Shown here: positions 1 to 8,328 of the stretch, piece by piece | Position numbering within the stretch: the first letter of the stretch is position 1 | Layout: each line of letters starts with the position of its first letter | From: Brooklawnia sp963780175 | GTDB lineage: Bacteria > Actinomycetota > Actinomycetes > Propionibacteriales > Propionibacteriaceae | NCBI GenBank assembly: GCA_963780175.1 | Contig: CAWAAT010000004.1 | Coordinates: 62,001-126,000 of the forward strand | Direction: 5' to 3' | Length of the DNA: 64,000 nucleotides | Notes under the pieces: generated by a model | Told to the model about the DNA's origin: nothing | Databases searched by the model: none | What the model saw: the letters and a program-made list of their open reading frames with translations, nothing else | Position numbers and translations under genes: made by a program

Positions 1-228
1 CAGGGTTTCCGCCTGGATCACTACGTCCAGGCTGCGACCGGTGGCGAATTGCACGTCCACATGGCTGAACGGTTCGAGCCGACCACCGAACTTGGACGAG
101 GTGCGCCGCACGCCGCGAGCGACCGCCCGCACCTTGCCGTGAGTTCGGCTCAGCAGCGTGATGATCCGGTCGGCCTCACCGAGCTTGTGGGTGCGCAGCA
201 CCACGGCGTGGTCCCGGTAGGTCGGCAT
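1..228 (-). CDS. recO: DNA repair protein RecO, N-terminal part (truncated by window edge)
   Basis: The first 76 residues of RecO are readable leftward from an ATG at 228 and run off the window edge. RecO helps load RecA onto SSB-coated single-stranded DNA in the RecFOR repair pathway. The sequence opens MPTYRDHAVVLRTHKLGEAD and continues with the SRTHGKVRAVARGVR stretch, which is the typical OB-fold N-terminus of the family. It lies head to head with uppS, the usual actinobacterial recO-uppS neighbourhood. The zinc-finger and helical C-terminus are outside the window. Confidence 0.9.
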   Translation of the reverse strand, partial: MPTYRDHAVVLRTHKLGEADRIITLLSRTHGKVRAVARGVRRTSSKFGGRLEPFSHVDVQFATGRSLDVVIQAETL

Positions 229-305
229 GCGCCCATTGTCCCTCGCGACGGCAATCGATCGCCCGGCGACACCCGACAAAGGCGTCGGCGCAGTAGGGTC
301 GGGCC

Positions 306-1100
306 ATGGCAACTTCGGCCCGTCCGCCCAAGCGTCCACCGGTCCCGCACCCTAGCGGGGCCCGGCCACCAGCCATCCCCGCCGGCGCCGTGCCCCAGCA
401 CGTGGCCATCGTCATGGACGGCAACGGCCGGTGGGCCAAGCAGCGCGGCCTGCCCCGGACGAAGGGCCACGAGGCCGGGGAGGCGGTGCTCTTCGAGGTG
501 GTCGAAGGCGCCATCGAGGTGGGCATCAAGTACCTATCCGTGTACGCCTTCTCGACAGAGAACTGGAAGCGCTCCCCCGACGAGGTGCGGTTCCTGATGG
601 GTTTCAACCGGGACGTCATCCATCGACGGCGCGACGGCCTGGACGCCCTGGGCGTCAAGGTCCGTTGGGCGGGACGACGCCCGAGGCTGTGGGGCAGCGT
701 GATCCGTGAGCTGGAGGACGCCGAGCGTCAGACCAGCGACAACGACGTGCTGACCATGCAGTTCTGTGTCAACTACGGCGGGCGCGCCGAGATTCTTGAC
801 GCCGTGCGGGGCATCGCCCGCGACGCGGCGGCCGGCCGCATCAACCCGGAGCGGATCACCGAACACAGCTTCCGGCGCTACCTGGACGAGCCGGAGATAC
901 CCGATGTCGACCTGTTCGTGCGCAGTTCCGGTGAGCAGCGCACCTCCAACTTCCTGATCTGGCAGTCGGCCTACGCCGAACTGGTCTTCGTCGACAAGTT
1001 CTGGCCCGACTGGGATCGCCGCGACCTGTGGGCGGCCGTCGAGCGCTACGCCGACCGGGACCGGCGATTCGGCGCGGCGGTTCCCAACGAGTCGCAGTAG
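306..1100 (+). CDS. uppS: Isoprenyl (polyprenyl) diphosphate synthase, cis-prenyltransferase
   Basis: 264-residue cis-prenyltransferase of the UppS family. It condenses isopentenyl diphosphate onto an allylic diphosphate to make the long polyprenyl carrier for cell-wall synthesis, as a peripheral membrane enzyme. The signature VAIVMDGNGRWA carries the catalytic Asp at about residue 38. The C-terminal RSSGEQRTSNFLIWQ segment is the second conserved block, which binds the diphosphate of IPP. Residues 1-30 are Pro/Arg-rich and probably disordered. Length is normal for the family. Actinobacteria often carry two paralogs (Z-farnesyl versus decaprenyl synthase); recO proximity favours the long-chain enzyme, but chain length cannot be read from sequence. 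Confidence 0.95.
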   Translation: MATSARPPKRPPVPHPSGARPPAIPAGAVPQHVAIVMDGNGRWAKQRGLPRTKGHEAGEAVLFEVVEGAIEVGIKYLSVYAFSTENWKRSPDEVRFLMGFNRDVIHRRRDGLDALGVKVRWAGRRPRLWGSVIRELEDAERQTSDNDVLTMQFCVNYGGRAEILDAVRGIARDAAAGRINPERITEHSFRRYLDEPEIPDVDLFVRSSGEQRTSNFLIWQSAYAELVFVDKFWPDWDRRDLWAAVERYADRDRRFGAAVPNESQ

Positions 1101-1113
1101 CGGCAGGGCGTCC

Positions 1114-2001
1114 CTAGCGGCCACGCTCCGAACGGATCGGACGGCGGTCACCCCGGATGGAGGCCACCATGTCCACCACCCGCCGGGTGGCGCGCACATC
1201 GTGTGCCCGGAACACCGTGGCCCCTTGCCAGGCGGCGATCGCAGTGGCCGCCAAGGTACCCTCCAGTCGCTCGTCAGCGCCCAGGTCGAGGGTCTCGCCG
1301 ACGAAGTCCTTGCGGCTGATGGCCATCAGCACGGGATAACCGAGCGCGACGATCAGCTGGGTGGTAGCCACCAGCCGCAACGAGTTCAGGGTCGTCTTCC
1401 CGAAGTCCAGCGTCGGGTCGACCAGGACCGCCTCGGGTGCAACCCCGGCCGCTACCGCCCGCTCTGCTCCGAGTCGCAGGACGCGCAGCACGTCGTCGAC
1501 CACCGCATCGCCGGGACCGTAGTCGATGCCCTGGGGGTCGGTGCGTGGCGGCAACCCGCCGGTGTGTGAGACCACATAGCCGGTGCCCAACTCTCCGGCA
1601 AGCACCGCCAACTCCGGGTCAGCCCCAGCCCACGTGTCGTTGACCAGGTCGATCAGTCCAGCACAGGACGCGGCCACCTCAGCACGCCAGGTGTCCAGGC
1701 TGACCAGCACGTCCGGGTACTCGGCACGCAGCGCAACCAGGAAACTCCGGACGCGGTCGATCTCGGCCGCTTCGGTGACCCACTCACCCTCCTGACCGGC
1801 CCGCACTCCCCCGACATCGATGATGTCAACACCCTCGTCCAGCATCCGGGCCGCCCGACCCAGCGCATCCCGCAGGTCGACGTGCCGAGCGGGTGCGTAG
1901 AACGAGTCGGGCGTCCGGTTGATGATTCCCATCACGGCCGGGCGCGAGGCATCGAAGCGCTGGCCACGAAGCACCAGCGGTGCGGGCTGGGCGAGGTCCA
2001 C
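1114..2001 (-). CDS. folP2: Dihydropteroate synthase-like protein, FolP2 type
   Basis: TIM-barrel protein of the pterin-binding family. It resembles the second mycobacterial DHPS paralog FolP2 more than true FolP: it has GIINRTPDSFY where DHPS has NVTPDSF, and DVGGVRAGQEGEW where DHPS has the GGESTRPG loop that contacts p-aminobenzoate. Later blocks VLVDPTLDFGK and LMAISRKDFVGE follow the family pattern. FolP2 of Mycobacterium is reported not to behave as a normal DHPS, so a folate role is doubtful. I chose the GTG at 2001, 7 bases after the leuA stop, giving 295 residues. An in-frame upstream ATG at 2055 would overlap leuA by 47 bases and adds no conserved sequence. It follows leuA in the same direction. 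Confidence 0.8.
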   Translation of the reverse strand: MDLAQPAPLVLRGQRFDASRPAVMGIINRTPDSFYAPARHVDLRDALGRAARMLDEGVDIIDVGGVRAGQEGEWVTEAAEIDRVRSFLVALRAEYPDVLVSLDTWRAEVAASCAGLIDLVNDTWAGADPELAVLAGELGTGYVVSHTGGLPPRTDPQGIDYGPGDAVVDDVLRVLRLGAERAVAAGVAPEAVLVDPTLDFGKTTLNSLRLVATTQLIVALGYPVLMAISRKDFVGETLDLGADERLEGTLAATAIAAWQGATVFRAHDVRATRRVVDMVASIRGDRRPIRSERGR

Positions 2002-2008
2002 GGAGGTC

Positions 2009-3790
2009 TCAGACGGCCATGGACAGCGCTTCGGCCTGGTGGCGGTTGACCGCACTCATGACGGCCTTCAACGAGGCGGTTGTGATGTCCGGGTCGATCC
2101 CGACCCCCCAGATCACCTCGGTGTCACCGTTGTCGATCTCACACTCCACGTAGGCCGCAGCCGTCGCGTCGCCACCCGAGGTCAGCGCATGCTCGCTGTA
2201 ATCCAGGACGCGCAGTCGTACCCCAACCTGACCCAGGGCGTCCACGAACGCCGAGACCGGCCCGTTGCCCTCACCCGTGATCACCCGGTCCTGACCGTTG
2301 ACGGCGATTCTGGCGCGAATCGTTGAACTGCCGTCCTCGTTGGCCTCGAAGGAGAAGCTCTTGCCCTGCAACGGGGCGGTGCGCTTCAGGTACTCATCGG
2401 AGAAGATCGTCCAGAGCTGTTCGCTGCTGACCTCCCCGCCCTCGGTGTCGGTATGCGCCTGGACAACCCGGCTGAACTCCATCTGCAGCCGGCGAGGCAG
2501 CACCAGAGAGTGGTCGTTCTTCATCAGGTAGGCCATGCCACCCTTGCCGGACTGGCTGTTCACCCGGATGACGGCCTCGTAGGTGCGTCCCACATCGTGC
2601 GGGTCGACCGGCAGGTAGGGCGCCTGCCAGGCCACCTCGTGCAGGTCGAGGCGCTGAGTGTCGGCCTTCTGCTCCAGATCCTCCAGACCCTTCTTGATGG
2701 CGTCCTGGTGTGAGCCCGAGAAGGCCGTGTAGACCAGGTCACCGGAGTAGGGCTGACGAGCCGGAACCGGCATGCCGGTGCAGTACTCCACGGTTCGGCG
2801 TACCTCGTCGAGCCGGCTGAAGTCGATCTTCGGGTCGATGCCCTGGGTGTACAGGTTCATTCCCATGACGACCAGATCGACGTTCCCGGTGCGTTCGCCA
2901 TGGCCGAACAGGCAACCTTCGACCCGGTCACCGCCGGCCATCAGGCCCAACTCGCTGGCCGCCACCGATGTACCCCGGTCGTTGTGGGTGTGCAGGGAGA
3001 CGCAGACATGCTCGCGCGAGTTGATGTTGCGGCAGAAGTACTCGATCTGGTCGGCGTAGGTGTTGGGGGTGCTCATCTCGACGGTGGCCGGCAGGTTCAG
3101 GATGATCTCGCGGTCCGCGTCCGGCTGCCACACGTCGATGACCCCGTTGCAGACCTCGACGGCGAACTCGGTCGGGGTTTGCGTGAAGATCTCCGGTGAG
3201 TACTCGTAACCGAAGGCCACATCACCCAAGTATTTCTCCGCGGCGTCGATCACCCAGCGGGTACCGTCCTTGGCGAGCTGCCGGCACTCGTCCTCGTTCA
3301 TGTGGAAGACGACCCGGCGGAACAGTTCGGCGGTGGCGTTGTACAAGTGGATCGTGCCTCGCTTCGCGCCGATCAGTGATTGGGCAGTGCGGTCGATCAG
3401 ATCGGGACGCGCCTGGGTCAGCACCGAGATCGTCACGTCGTCGGGCACCGCGTCGTCGGTGATCAGCGAGCGGACGAAGTCGAAGTCGGTCTGTGAGGCG
3501 GACGGGAACCCGACCTCGATCTCCTTGTAGCCCATCTTCACCAACAGGTCGAACAGCTTGCGCTTGCGTCCCGGGGTCATCGGGTCGATCAACGCCTGAT
3601 TGCCGTCGCGCAGATCGGTCGAGAGCCACCTGGGCGCCTGGCTGATGCGCTTGGACGGCCACGTGCGGTCAGCCAGGTCGATGGGCCGGAACGGGGTGTA
3701 CCGCTGGAACGGCATCGGGGTGGGTTGCTGCACCGGACGCGGCTGCGGCTTGGTGCGGGGCTGGGGATGGGTGATGTTCTGAATCGTCAT
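2009..3790 (-). CDS. leuA: 2-isopropylmalate synthase
   Basis: 593-residue LeuA. It condenses acetyl-CoA with 2-oxoisovalerate, the committed step of leucine synthesis, and is feedback-inhibited by leucine. The N-terminal metal-dependent TIM barrel shows STDLRDGNQALIDPM (about residues 57-71) and the SLHTHNDRG metal-binding HxH. The C-terminal region (from about residue 450) is the LeuA allosteric domain, with FEANEDGSSTIRARIAVNGQ. Residues 1-30 are Pro/Gln-rich and non-conserved. Length and layout fit the long actinobacterial LeuA. The start ATG follows a GGAGAC ribosome-binding site. The leader upstream holds a perfect 10-bp hairpin and a small ORF ending on the leuA start (separate entries). 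Confidence 0.97.
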   Translation of the reverse strand: MTIQNITHPQPRTKPQPRPVQQPTPMPFQRYTPFRPIDLADRTWPSKRISQAPRWLSTDLRDGNQALIDPMTPGRKRKLFDLLVKMGYKEIEVGFPSASQTDFDFVRSLITDDAVPDDVTISVLTQARPDLIDRTAQSLIGAKRGTIHLYNATAELFRRVVFHMNEDECRQLAKDGTRWVIDAAEKYLGDVAFGYEYSPEIFTQTPTEFAVEVCNGVIDVWQPDADREIILNLPATVEMSTPNTYADQIEYFCRNINSREHVCVSLHTHNDRGTSVAASELGLMAGGDRVEGCLFGHGERTGNVDLVVMGMNLYTQGIDPKIDFSRLDEVRRTVEYCTGMPVPARQPYSGDLVYTAFSGSHQDAIKKGLEDLEQKADTQRLDLHEVAWQAPYLPVDPHDVGRTYEAVIRVNSQSGKGGMAYLMKNDHSLVLPRRLQMEFSRVVQAHTDTEGGEVSSEQLWTIFSDEYLKRTAPLQGKSFSFEANEDGSSTIRARIAVNGQDRVITGEGNGPVSAFVDALGQVGVRLRVLDYSEHALTSGGDATAAAYVECEIDNGDTEVIWGVGIDPDITTASLKAVMSAVNRHQAEALSMAV

Positions 3791-3942
3791 GGTGATGTCT
3801 CCTTGGCTACGGAAGATTGGTGGTGGCAGCCAGACACGACGAGACTCCGCAGCGAGGAGGACTGCCCTTCAGCAAGTCTCGCTGCGGCGACCAAGGAGCA
3901 GCGCCAGAGAACAGCGCACGGGCCAAACCACCCGTCAACCAT
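3787..3942 (-). other. Possible leader ORF coupled to leuA
   Basis: A 51-codon reading frame starts at the ATG at 3942 and ends in TGA overlapping the leuA ATG (ATGA). It has an in-frame upstream extension to 4020. The 4-base overlap is the arrangement of translational coupling. It contains scattered Leu codons but no Leu run like the one in Corynebacterium leuA leader peptides, and no good ribosome-binding site. It may be chance coding potential in a GC-rich leader. Confidence 0.25.
3847..3887 (-). promoter_or_regulatory. Hairpin in the leuA leader
   Basis: Perfect 10-bp inverted repeat CCGCAGCGAG / CTCGCTGCGG with a 21-base loop, 57 bases upstream of the leuA start codon on the transcribed strand. 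It is GC-rich and strong, but no T-run follows, so a Rho-independent terminator is not supported. It could be a transcription or translation attenuator, or a regulator site. The sequence alone does not decide. Confidence 0.5.
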
Positions 3943-4031
3943 AACCCCCGCACCCCCGCAGATACAACGTCGGTCGGCGAGGAGGTCATCCTCAGCGGCG
4001 GACGCGGTGAGCCGGCCCAATAAGGGAGCCG

Positions 4032-4415
4032 ATGACCAGAGTGCACCGTATGAGCGGCAAGATGGAGAACATGACTCAGCAGCCGTGGCCCATTCTCGAG
4101 CGTCCAGCCCCCCTGCCGTCGGACACGTTCGGCAATCCCGATGAGTCCAACCGCTTCGTCGTGCTCATCGAGCAGACCGTGGGATCGGGGGAGACCCAGC
4201 GCTGGGGAGTTCCGGACGCCCCGATCCGCGTCCCGGGCGGACGACCCGCCGCGCAGCAGATGGCCGCCCAACTCGCTGCCAACCACAAGCCGCGACATCC
4301 GATGATGGAGCAGGGCAGGTGGGTGTATCGCATCAGTGATGACCAGTACCTGAGCGTCGTGCAGGGAGCGACCGCCACCTTCCACTTTCGGGTGAGTGTG
4401 GCCGAACTGCTCTGA
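4032..4415 (+). CDS. Hypothetical protein, 127 residues
   Basis: I do not recognise this family. The start ATG at 4032 has a good GGGAG ribosome-binding site five bases upstream, which favours it over in-frame ATGs 7, 10 and 13 codons later. The protein is soluble, with no signal peptide or membrane span. The first 25 residues are poorly structured; from about residue 38 a compact region (NRFVVLIEQTVGSGETQRWG) runs to the C-terminus. Residues 60-100 carry a helix with conserved-looking basic and polar positions, and the last 30 look like beta strands. It is divergent from leuA and precedes the dehydrogenase gene by 171 bases. GC and codon use match the neighbours. Confidence 0.65.
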   Translation: MTRVHRMSGKMENMTQQPWPILERPAPLPSDTFGNPDESNRFVVLIEQTVGSGETQRWGVPDAPIRVPGGRPAAQQMAAQLAANHKPRHPMMEQGRWVYRISDDQYLSVVQGATATFHFRVSVAELL

Positions 4416-4586
4416 GTTCCGCACATCCGTCCCAACGATCCCTGCGGAGGCTGGCCGCGCCCGCCTCGTTGCTGCGAGAATGGGTCCAATCGACGTGGAC
4501 AGCCCCGCCACACTGCGGCCCCGACCTGAACAGCCCTTCGGCACGGCCTGTACCGCAGCAGTACCCACAACCAGATTGGTGTCAGC

Positions 4587-6059
4587 ATGGCAAACCTCAA
4601 TCGTTCCAACGCACCCTTCGAACGCCGGATCGGGGCGTCCGCACCCCAGCAAACCGGGATGGTGCACCTGGGCATCGGCCAGTTCCATCGCGCCCACGCA
4701 GCGGTTTACACCGCCCTCGCCATGGCTCAGTCGGGTGGCGACTGGGGCATCGTGGGGGTCGCCAATCGTTCGAGGCGAATCATCGACCCGATGATCAACC
4801 AGGACTACATCTATTCGATCCTGCAGCTCAGCCCAGAGGGCACCGACGTGCAACTGGTCGACGTGCACCGTCGGTTGTTCGTCGCGGCCGAGCAGCCCTC
4901 CGAGGTGCTGGCTGCCATCGCCGACCCGGACCACAAGATCGTCACCCTGACGATCACCGAGAAGGGCTACAACAAGGACGGCGTGACCGGCAAGTTGATG
5001 ACCGAGTCCGCAGAGATCGGCCCCGGTTTGGTCGGCCCGGACGCAGCCACTGCCCCCCTGGCCCAGCTGGCCTGGGGTCTGGCCAAGCGCGCCAAGGAGT
5101 CGAAGGCGCCGCTGACCGTCCTGTCCTGCGACAACATGCAATCGGCCGGCAGCACCACTGCCCAGATGGTGCTGCAGTTCCTCGAGGCCGCCAAGGTGGA
5201 CGACCAGGTGCTCGACTACGTCGCCAACCAGGTGAGCTTCCCGAACGCGATGGTCGACCGGATCGTGCCCGGAACGAACGAACAGACGAAGCAGCAGGTC
5301 GAGGCGATCCTCGGGCTGCGCGATGAGAGCCCGGTGCCAGCCGAGGCCTTCACCATGTGGGTGCTGGAGGATCACTTCAAGGCCGGGCGTCCCGCCTGGG
5401 AGGCCGGCGGTGCCATCTTCTCCGACGAGGTCGAGCAGTACGAACTGGTGAAACTGCGGTTGCTCAACGGATCTCACTCGTTGATCAGCTACCTTGGCGG
5501 GCTGAGCAACTCCCCCACCATCCCATCGGCCCGCGACAAGGACTTCGTCGCCAAATCGGTGCGAGCCGCCATCTACAACGAGTACCTGCCCAGCATCGAG
5601 CTACCGACCGGCTTTGACGCCGACGCCTACGTCGAGCAACTCTTCCACCGCTGGCAGAACCACGCCCTCGGCGACAAGACCGCCCGAGTGGGTTCGGACG
5701 GTTCGTCCAAGTTGCTGCAGCGCATCGTGGAACCGGCGTTGCGGATGCTGGATGCGGGCGAGATGCCCCAGCAGATGGCCTTGACCGCCGCCAGCTGGAT
5801 CGCCTGCGTCGCCCCGCCGGCCGGGTTCGATCCGGGTGCCATCGCCGCCGCAATGGATGAGCCGCAACGTGCCAACCTCGCCAGGGCCACGCAGGGTGCA
5901 ACCACCGTCCACGAGCATGTCGAGAAGATCATGACTGGCGGCTTCTTCCCCGAGGATCTGGGTTCGCGAGCCGAGTTCACCAAGCGGATCGCCGAACTCG
6001 TCCAGATCATCACCACCGATGGCGCCGAGGCAGCGGCGAAGGACGCCTTGGGCGAGTGA
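4587..6059 (+). CDS. Mannitol dehydrogenase family protein (polyol dehydrogenase / fructuronate reductase type)
   Basis: 490-residue NAD(P)-dependent long-chain polyol dehydrogenase. The Rossmann N-terminus has GIGQFHRAHAAVYTA at about residues 28-42. The signature lysine and Asn/His of the catalytic site are in KLRLLNGSHS near residue 290. Members oxidise mannitol or arabinitol to ketoses, or reduce fructuronate. Length (about 490) fits the mannitol 2-dehydrogenase branch. The dhaKLM operon elsewhere in the window shows that polyol and triose metabolism matter to this organism, but no sugar transporter adjoins this gene, so the substrate is uncertain. It ends just before a strong hairpin terminator shared with era. 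Confidence 0.88.
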   Translation: MANLNRSNAPFERRIGASAPQQTGMVHLGIGQFHRAHAAVYTALAMAQSGGDWGIVGVANRSRRIIDPMINQDYIYSILQLSPEGTDVQLVDVHRRLFVAAEQPSEVLAAIADPDHKIVTLTITEKGYNKDGVTGKLMTESAEIGPGLVGPDAATAPLAQLAWGLAKRAKESKAPLTVLSCDNMQSAGSTTAQMVLQFLEAAKVDDQVLDYVANQVSFPNAMVDRIVPGTNEQTKQQVEAILGLRDESPVPAEAFTMWVLEDHFKAGRPAWEAGGAIFSDEVEQYELVKLRLLNGSHSLISYLGGLSNSPTIPSARDKDFVAKSVRAAIYNEYLPSIELPTGFDADAYVEQLFHRWQNHALGDKTARVGSDGSSKLLQRIVEPALRMLDAGEMPQQMALTAASWIACVAPPAGFDPGAIAAAMDEPQRANLARATQGATTVHEHVEKIMTGGFFPEDLGSRAEFTKRIAELVQIITTDGAEAAAKDALGE

Positions 6060-6076
6060 TCCGAGAGAGCTGACCA

Positions 6077-6112
6077 CTGAGGGCCCGTCGGATTCCTCCG
6101 GCGGGCCCTCAG
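6077..6112. terminator. Bidirectional hairpin terminator between the dehydrogenase gene and era
   Basis: 36-base inverted repeat with 16-bp arms (one G-T wobble) and a TTCC loop, placed exactly between two convergent stop codons (6059 and 6123). On the plus side GTGTGTTT follows. It is the strongest intergenic hairpin in the first 30 kb. Confidence 0.85.
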
Positions 6113-6122
6113 GTGTGTTTGG

Positions 6123-7061
6123 TCAGAAACCGAGCCTGTTGAGGTGTTTGGGGTCGCGCTGCCACTCCTTGAGCACCTTGACTTTGAGGTCCAGGTGCAC
6201 CGGGGTGCCCAGCAGGGCCTCGATCTGGCGGCGGGCGTCGGTCCCGACCTTCTTGATGTGCTCGCCGCGGCGACCGATCATGATGGGTTTCTGCGAATCG
6301 CGCTCCACTACCAGGGATGCGAAGACGTCGAGCAGGGGTTTGTCCTCGCGGCGATCGGGACGCAGCCGCATCTCGTCGATCTCCACCGCGATGGAGTGCG
6401 GTAGTTCGTCCCGCACCTCCTCCAGGGCTGCCTCCCGAATGAGCTCGGCCACCAGCGTCTCGGTCGGCTCGTCGGTCGACTCGCCATCCGGGTAGTACGC
6501 GGGGCCCTCGTCCAGCAGCGAGACCAGCACATCTGCGACCACGTCCAGCTGGTCACCGCTGACCGCCGAGCAGGGCACGATGTGTTCCCACCTGACGCCC
6601 AACTTCTCCTGAAGCGCGTCGATTTCCAGCAACTGCTTCGCCAACCGCTCGGGACTCACCAGGTCCGACTTGGATGAGATCGCAACCAACGTGGGACGCC
6701 GGGCGAGCCCGGCGATCTCGCGCACCAGGTACTCGTCCCCGGGTCCGACGTGCTGGTTCGACGGGAACACCACGGCGATCACATCGACCTCACTCCAGGT
6801 GGTGTACACCAGATCGTTGAGGCGTTCCTGCAACAGCGAGCGGGGCTTGCTCAGCCCCGGCGTGTCGATCACCACCAGCTGGGCGTCCGGACGCGAGATG
6901 ATGCCGCGCACCGCGTGCCGGGTGGTCTGCGGCTTGCTGCTGGTGATGGCGACCTTCGAGCCGACCAACGCGTTGGTCAGCGTCGACTTCCCGGCGTTCG
7001 GGCGGCCCACGAAACAGGCGAAGCCCGATCGGAATCCGCTGCCCTGCTCGGGATCAGTCAT
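6123..7061 (-). CDS. era: GTPase Era
   Basis: 312-residue Era, the GTPase that binds the 3' end of 16S rRNA and assists 30S assembly. The P-loop GRPNAGKST is near residue 20, switch II is DTPGLSK, and the C-terminal KH domain has GRRGEHIKKVG. The G4 motif reads SKSD where most bacteria have NKxD; a Ser or Thr at the first position occurs in actinobacterial Era proteins. The ATG at 7061 is chosen; a TTG five codons upstream is in frame but lies inside the preceding gene. It overlaps the CBS-protein gene by 8 bases (ATGACTGA). It closes the ybeY-phoH-era block that is conserved in actinobacteria. Confidence 0.96.
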   Translation of the reverse strand: MTDPEQGSGFRSGFACFVGRPNAGKSTLTNALVGSKVAITSSKPQTTRHAVRGIISRPDAQLVVIDTPGLSKPRSLLQERLNDLVYTTWSEVDVIAVVFPSNQHVGPGDEYLVREIAGLARRPTLVAISSKSDLVSPERLAKQLLEIDALQEKLGVRWEHIVPCSAVSGDQLDVVADVLVSLLDEGPAYYPDGESTDEPTETLVAELIREAALEEVRDELPHSIAVEIDEMRLRPDRREDKPLLDVFASLVVERDSQKPIMIGRRGEHIKKVGTDARRQIEALLGTPVHLDLKVKVLKEWQRDPKHLNRLGF

Positions 7062-8328
7062 CTTCTCCTCTTTCAAGCTGCTCTTCTTCCTGATCGAGTT
7101 GCCGGACGAGCACGGTGTCTATCTGGTGCCGACGGGCCGTCGCCTTCTCTGCGGTGATCTCCAGGCCCTTCCACGTCACCCGTGAACCAGGTATGGGAAC
7201 CATGTTCAGTTCCTTGGCCAGCAGCCCACCCACGGTCTCCACGTCCTCGTCGTCCAGCTCGAGACCGAAGAGGTCACCCATGTCATCCACCGGCATGCGG
7301 GCGGAGATCCGCCACAAGCCGAGTGCTGTCTGTTCGGCAAGGTCGGGTTCGGCGTCGTACTCGTCGGTGATTTCACCGACGATCTCCTCGACCACATCCT
7401 CGATGCTCGCCAGCCCTGCGGTACCGCCGAATTCGTCGATGACGATCACCAAGTGATGGCGGCTCACTTGCATCTCGCGCATCAGCGAGGCGGCCGGCTT
7501 GCTGTCGGGAGTGAAATGCGCGGGACGCATCACCGTGTCCACCGTCTCGCGCTTCTCAGATTCCGGGTTGTCGTAGATGCGGCGCATCAGGTCCTTGAGG
7601 TAGAGGATCCCCACGACGTCGTCCAGGTCCTCCCCGGTCACCGGTATGCGGCTGAATCCCGATCGAAGGGCGAGCGAGAGGCCCTGCCGCAGCGTCTTGT
7701 CACGACTGATGTAGACGATGTCGGTGCGGGGGACCATCACCTCGCGAACCAGGGTGTCACCTAACTCGAAGACCGAGTTGATCATCTCTCGCTCGCCCTC
7801 GCTGGCCTCAGCGATCTTCTCGGCTTCCGGGCTGAACGGTCCGTCGGTATAGCCGTGGCCTGGGGTGATGGCGTTCCCGATCCAGATGAGCACCTGGGAG
7901 ATCGGCCACAGGATCGTCGACAGTATCGAGAGCGGACGAGCCGCGCGGCCAGCTATCCGTTCGGCGTTCTGCCGGCCCAGGGTTCGAGGGGCGACCCCCC
8001 AGGCGATGAAGGAGACCAGTCCCATGACCCCGATGGACAGACCCAACTGCGCGCCAAGCCCCTTGAGATTGGCGACGACGACCAGGCTCACCAGGACCAC
8101 CGCCGCCACCTCGCACAGCACCCGCAGGAAAGTGGCCGCCGTGAGTTCAGGGGCCGGATCGTCGGTGATCTCCTTGACCGCGGCGGCACCGGGCTGGCCT
8201 TCGGCCAGCATCCGCTCGGCGCGGCTGGGCGAGATCGCCTGCAGTGCCGCGTCGACCGCCGACAGCACCGCAGCGATGATCATGGCCAGCAGGGCAGCAC
8301 CGACCATGATCGCGTTCGTGGGGGTCAC
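7054..8328 (-). CDS. CNNM/CorC-type membrane protein with paired CBS domains (hemolysin C family)
   Basis: 424-residue protein of the CNNM transmembrane plus CBS-pair plus CorC_HlyC family, linked to Mg/Co transport; the old name is hemolysin-like. The hydrophobic N-terminal half has spans at about residues 8-28, 63-85, 95-115 and 135-158. The CBS pair (about 195-320) includes VMVPRTDIVYISRDKTLR. A C-terminal CorC_HlyC domain follows (about 330-410). It starts with GTG overlapping the ybeY stop (GTGA). In M. tuberculosis the orthologous Rv2366c sits in the same place between ybeY and era, so conserved context supports the call. The transported ion is not evident. Confidence 0.92.
   Translation of the reverse strand: MTPTNAIMVGAALLAMIIAAVLSAVDAALQAISPSRAERMLAEGQPGAAAVKEITDDPAPELTAATFLRVLCEVAAVVLVSLVVVANLKGLGAQLGLSIGVMGLVSFIAWGVAPRTLGRQNAERIAGRAARPLSILSTILWPISQVLIWIGNAITPGHGYTDGPFSPEAEKIAEASEGEREMINSVFELGDTLVREVMVPRTDIVYISRDKTLRQGLSLALRSGFSRIPVTGEDLDDVVGILYLKDLMRRIYDNPESEKRETVDTVMRPAHFTPDSKPAASLMREMQVSRHHLVIVIDEFGGTAGLASIEDVVEEIVGEITDEYDAEPDLAEQTALGLWRISARMPVDDMGDLFGLELDDEDVETVGGLLAKELNMVPIPGSRVTWKGLEITAEKATARRHQIDTVLVRQLDQEEEQLERGEDD

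Noticed and set aside
3807..5477. 556-codon minus-strand frame opposite the small protein and dehydrogenase genes
   Set aside because: It is antisense to a clear dehydrogenase, has no recognisable domain and typical shadow composition (His/Gly/Arg/Leu-rich).
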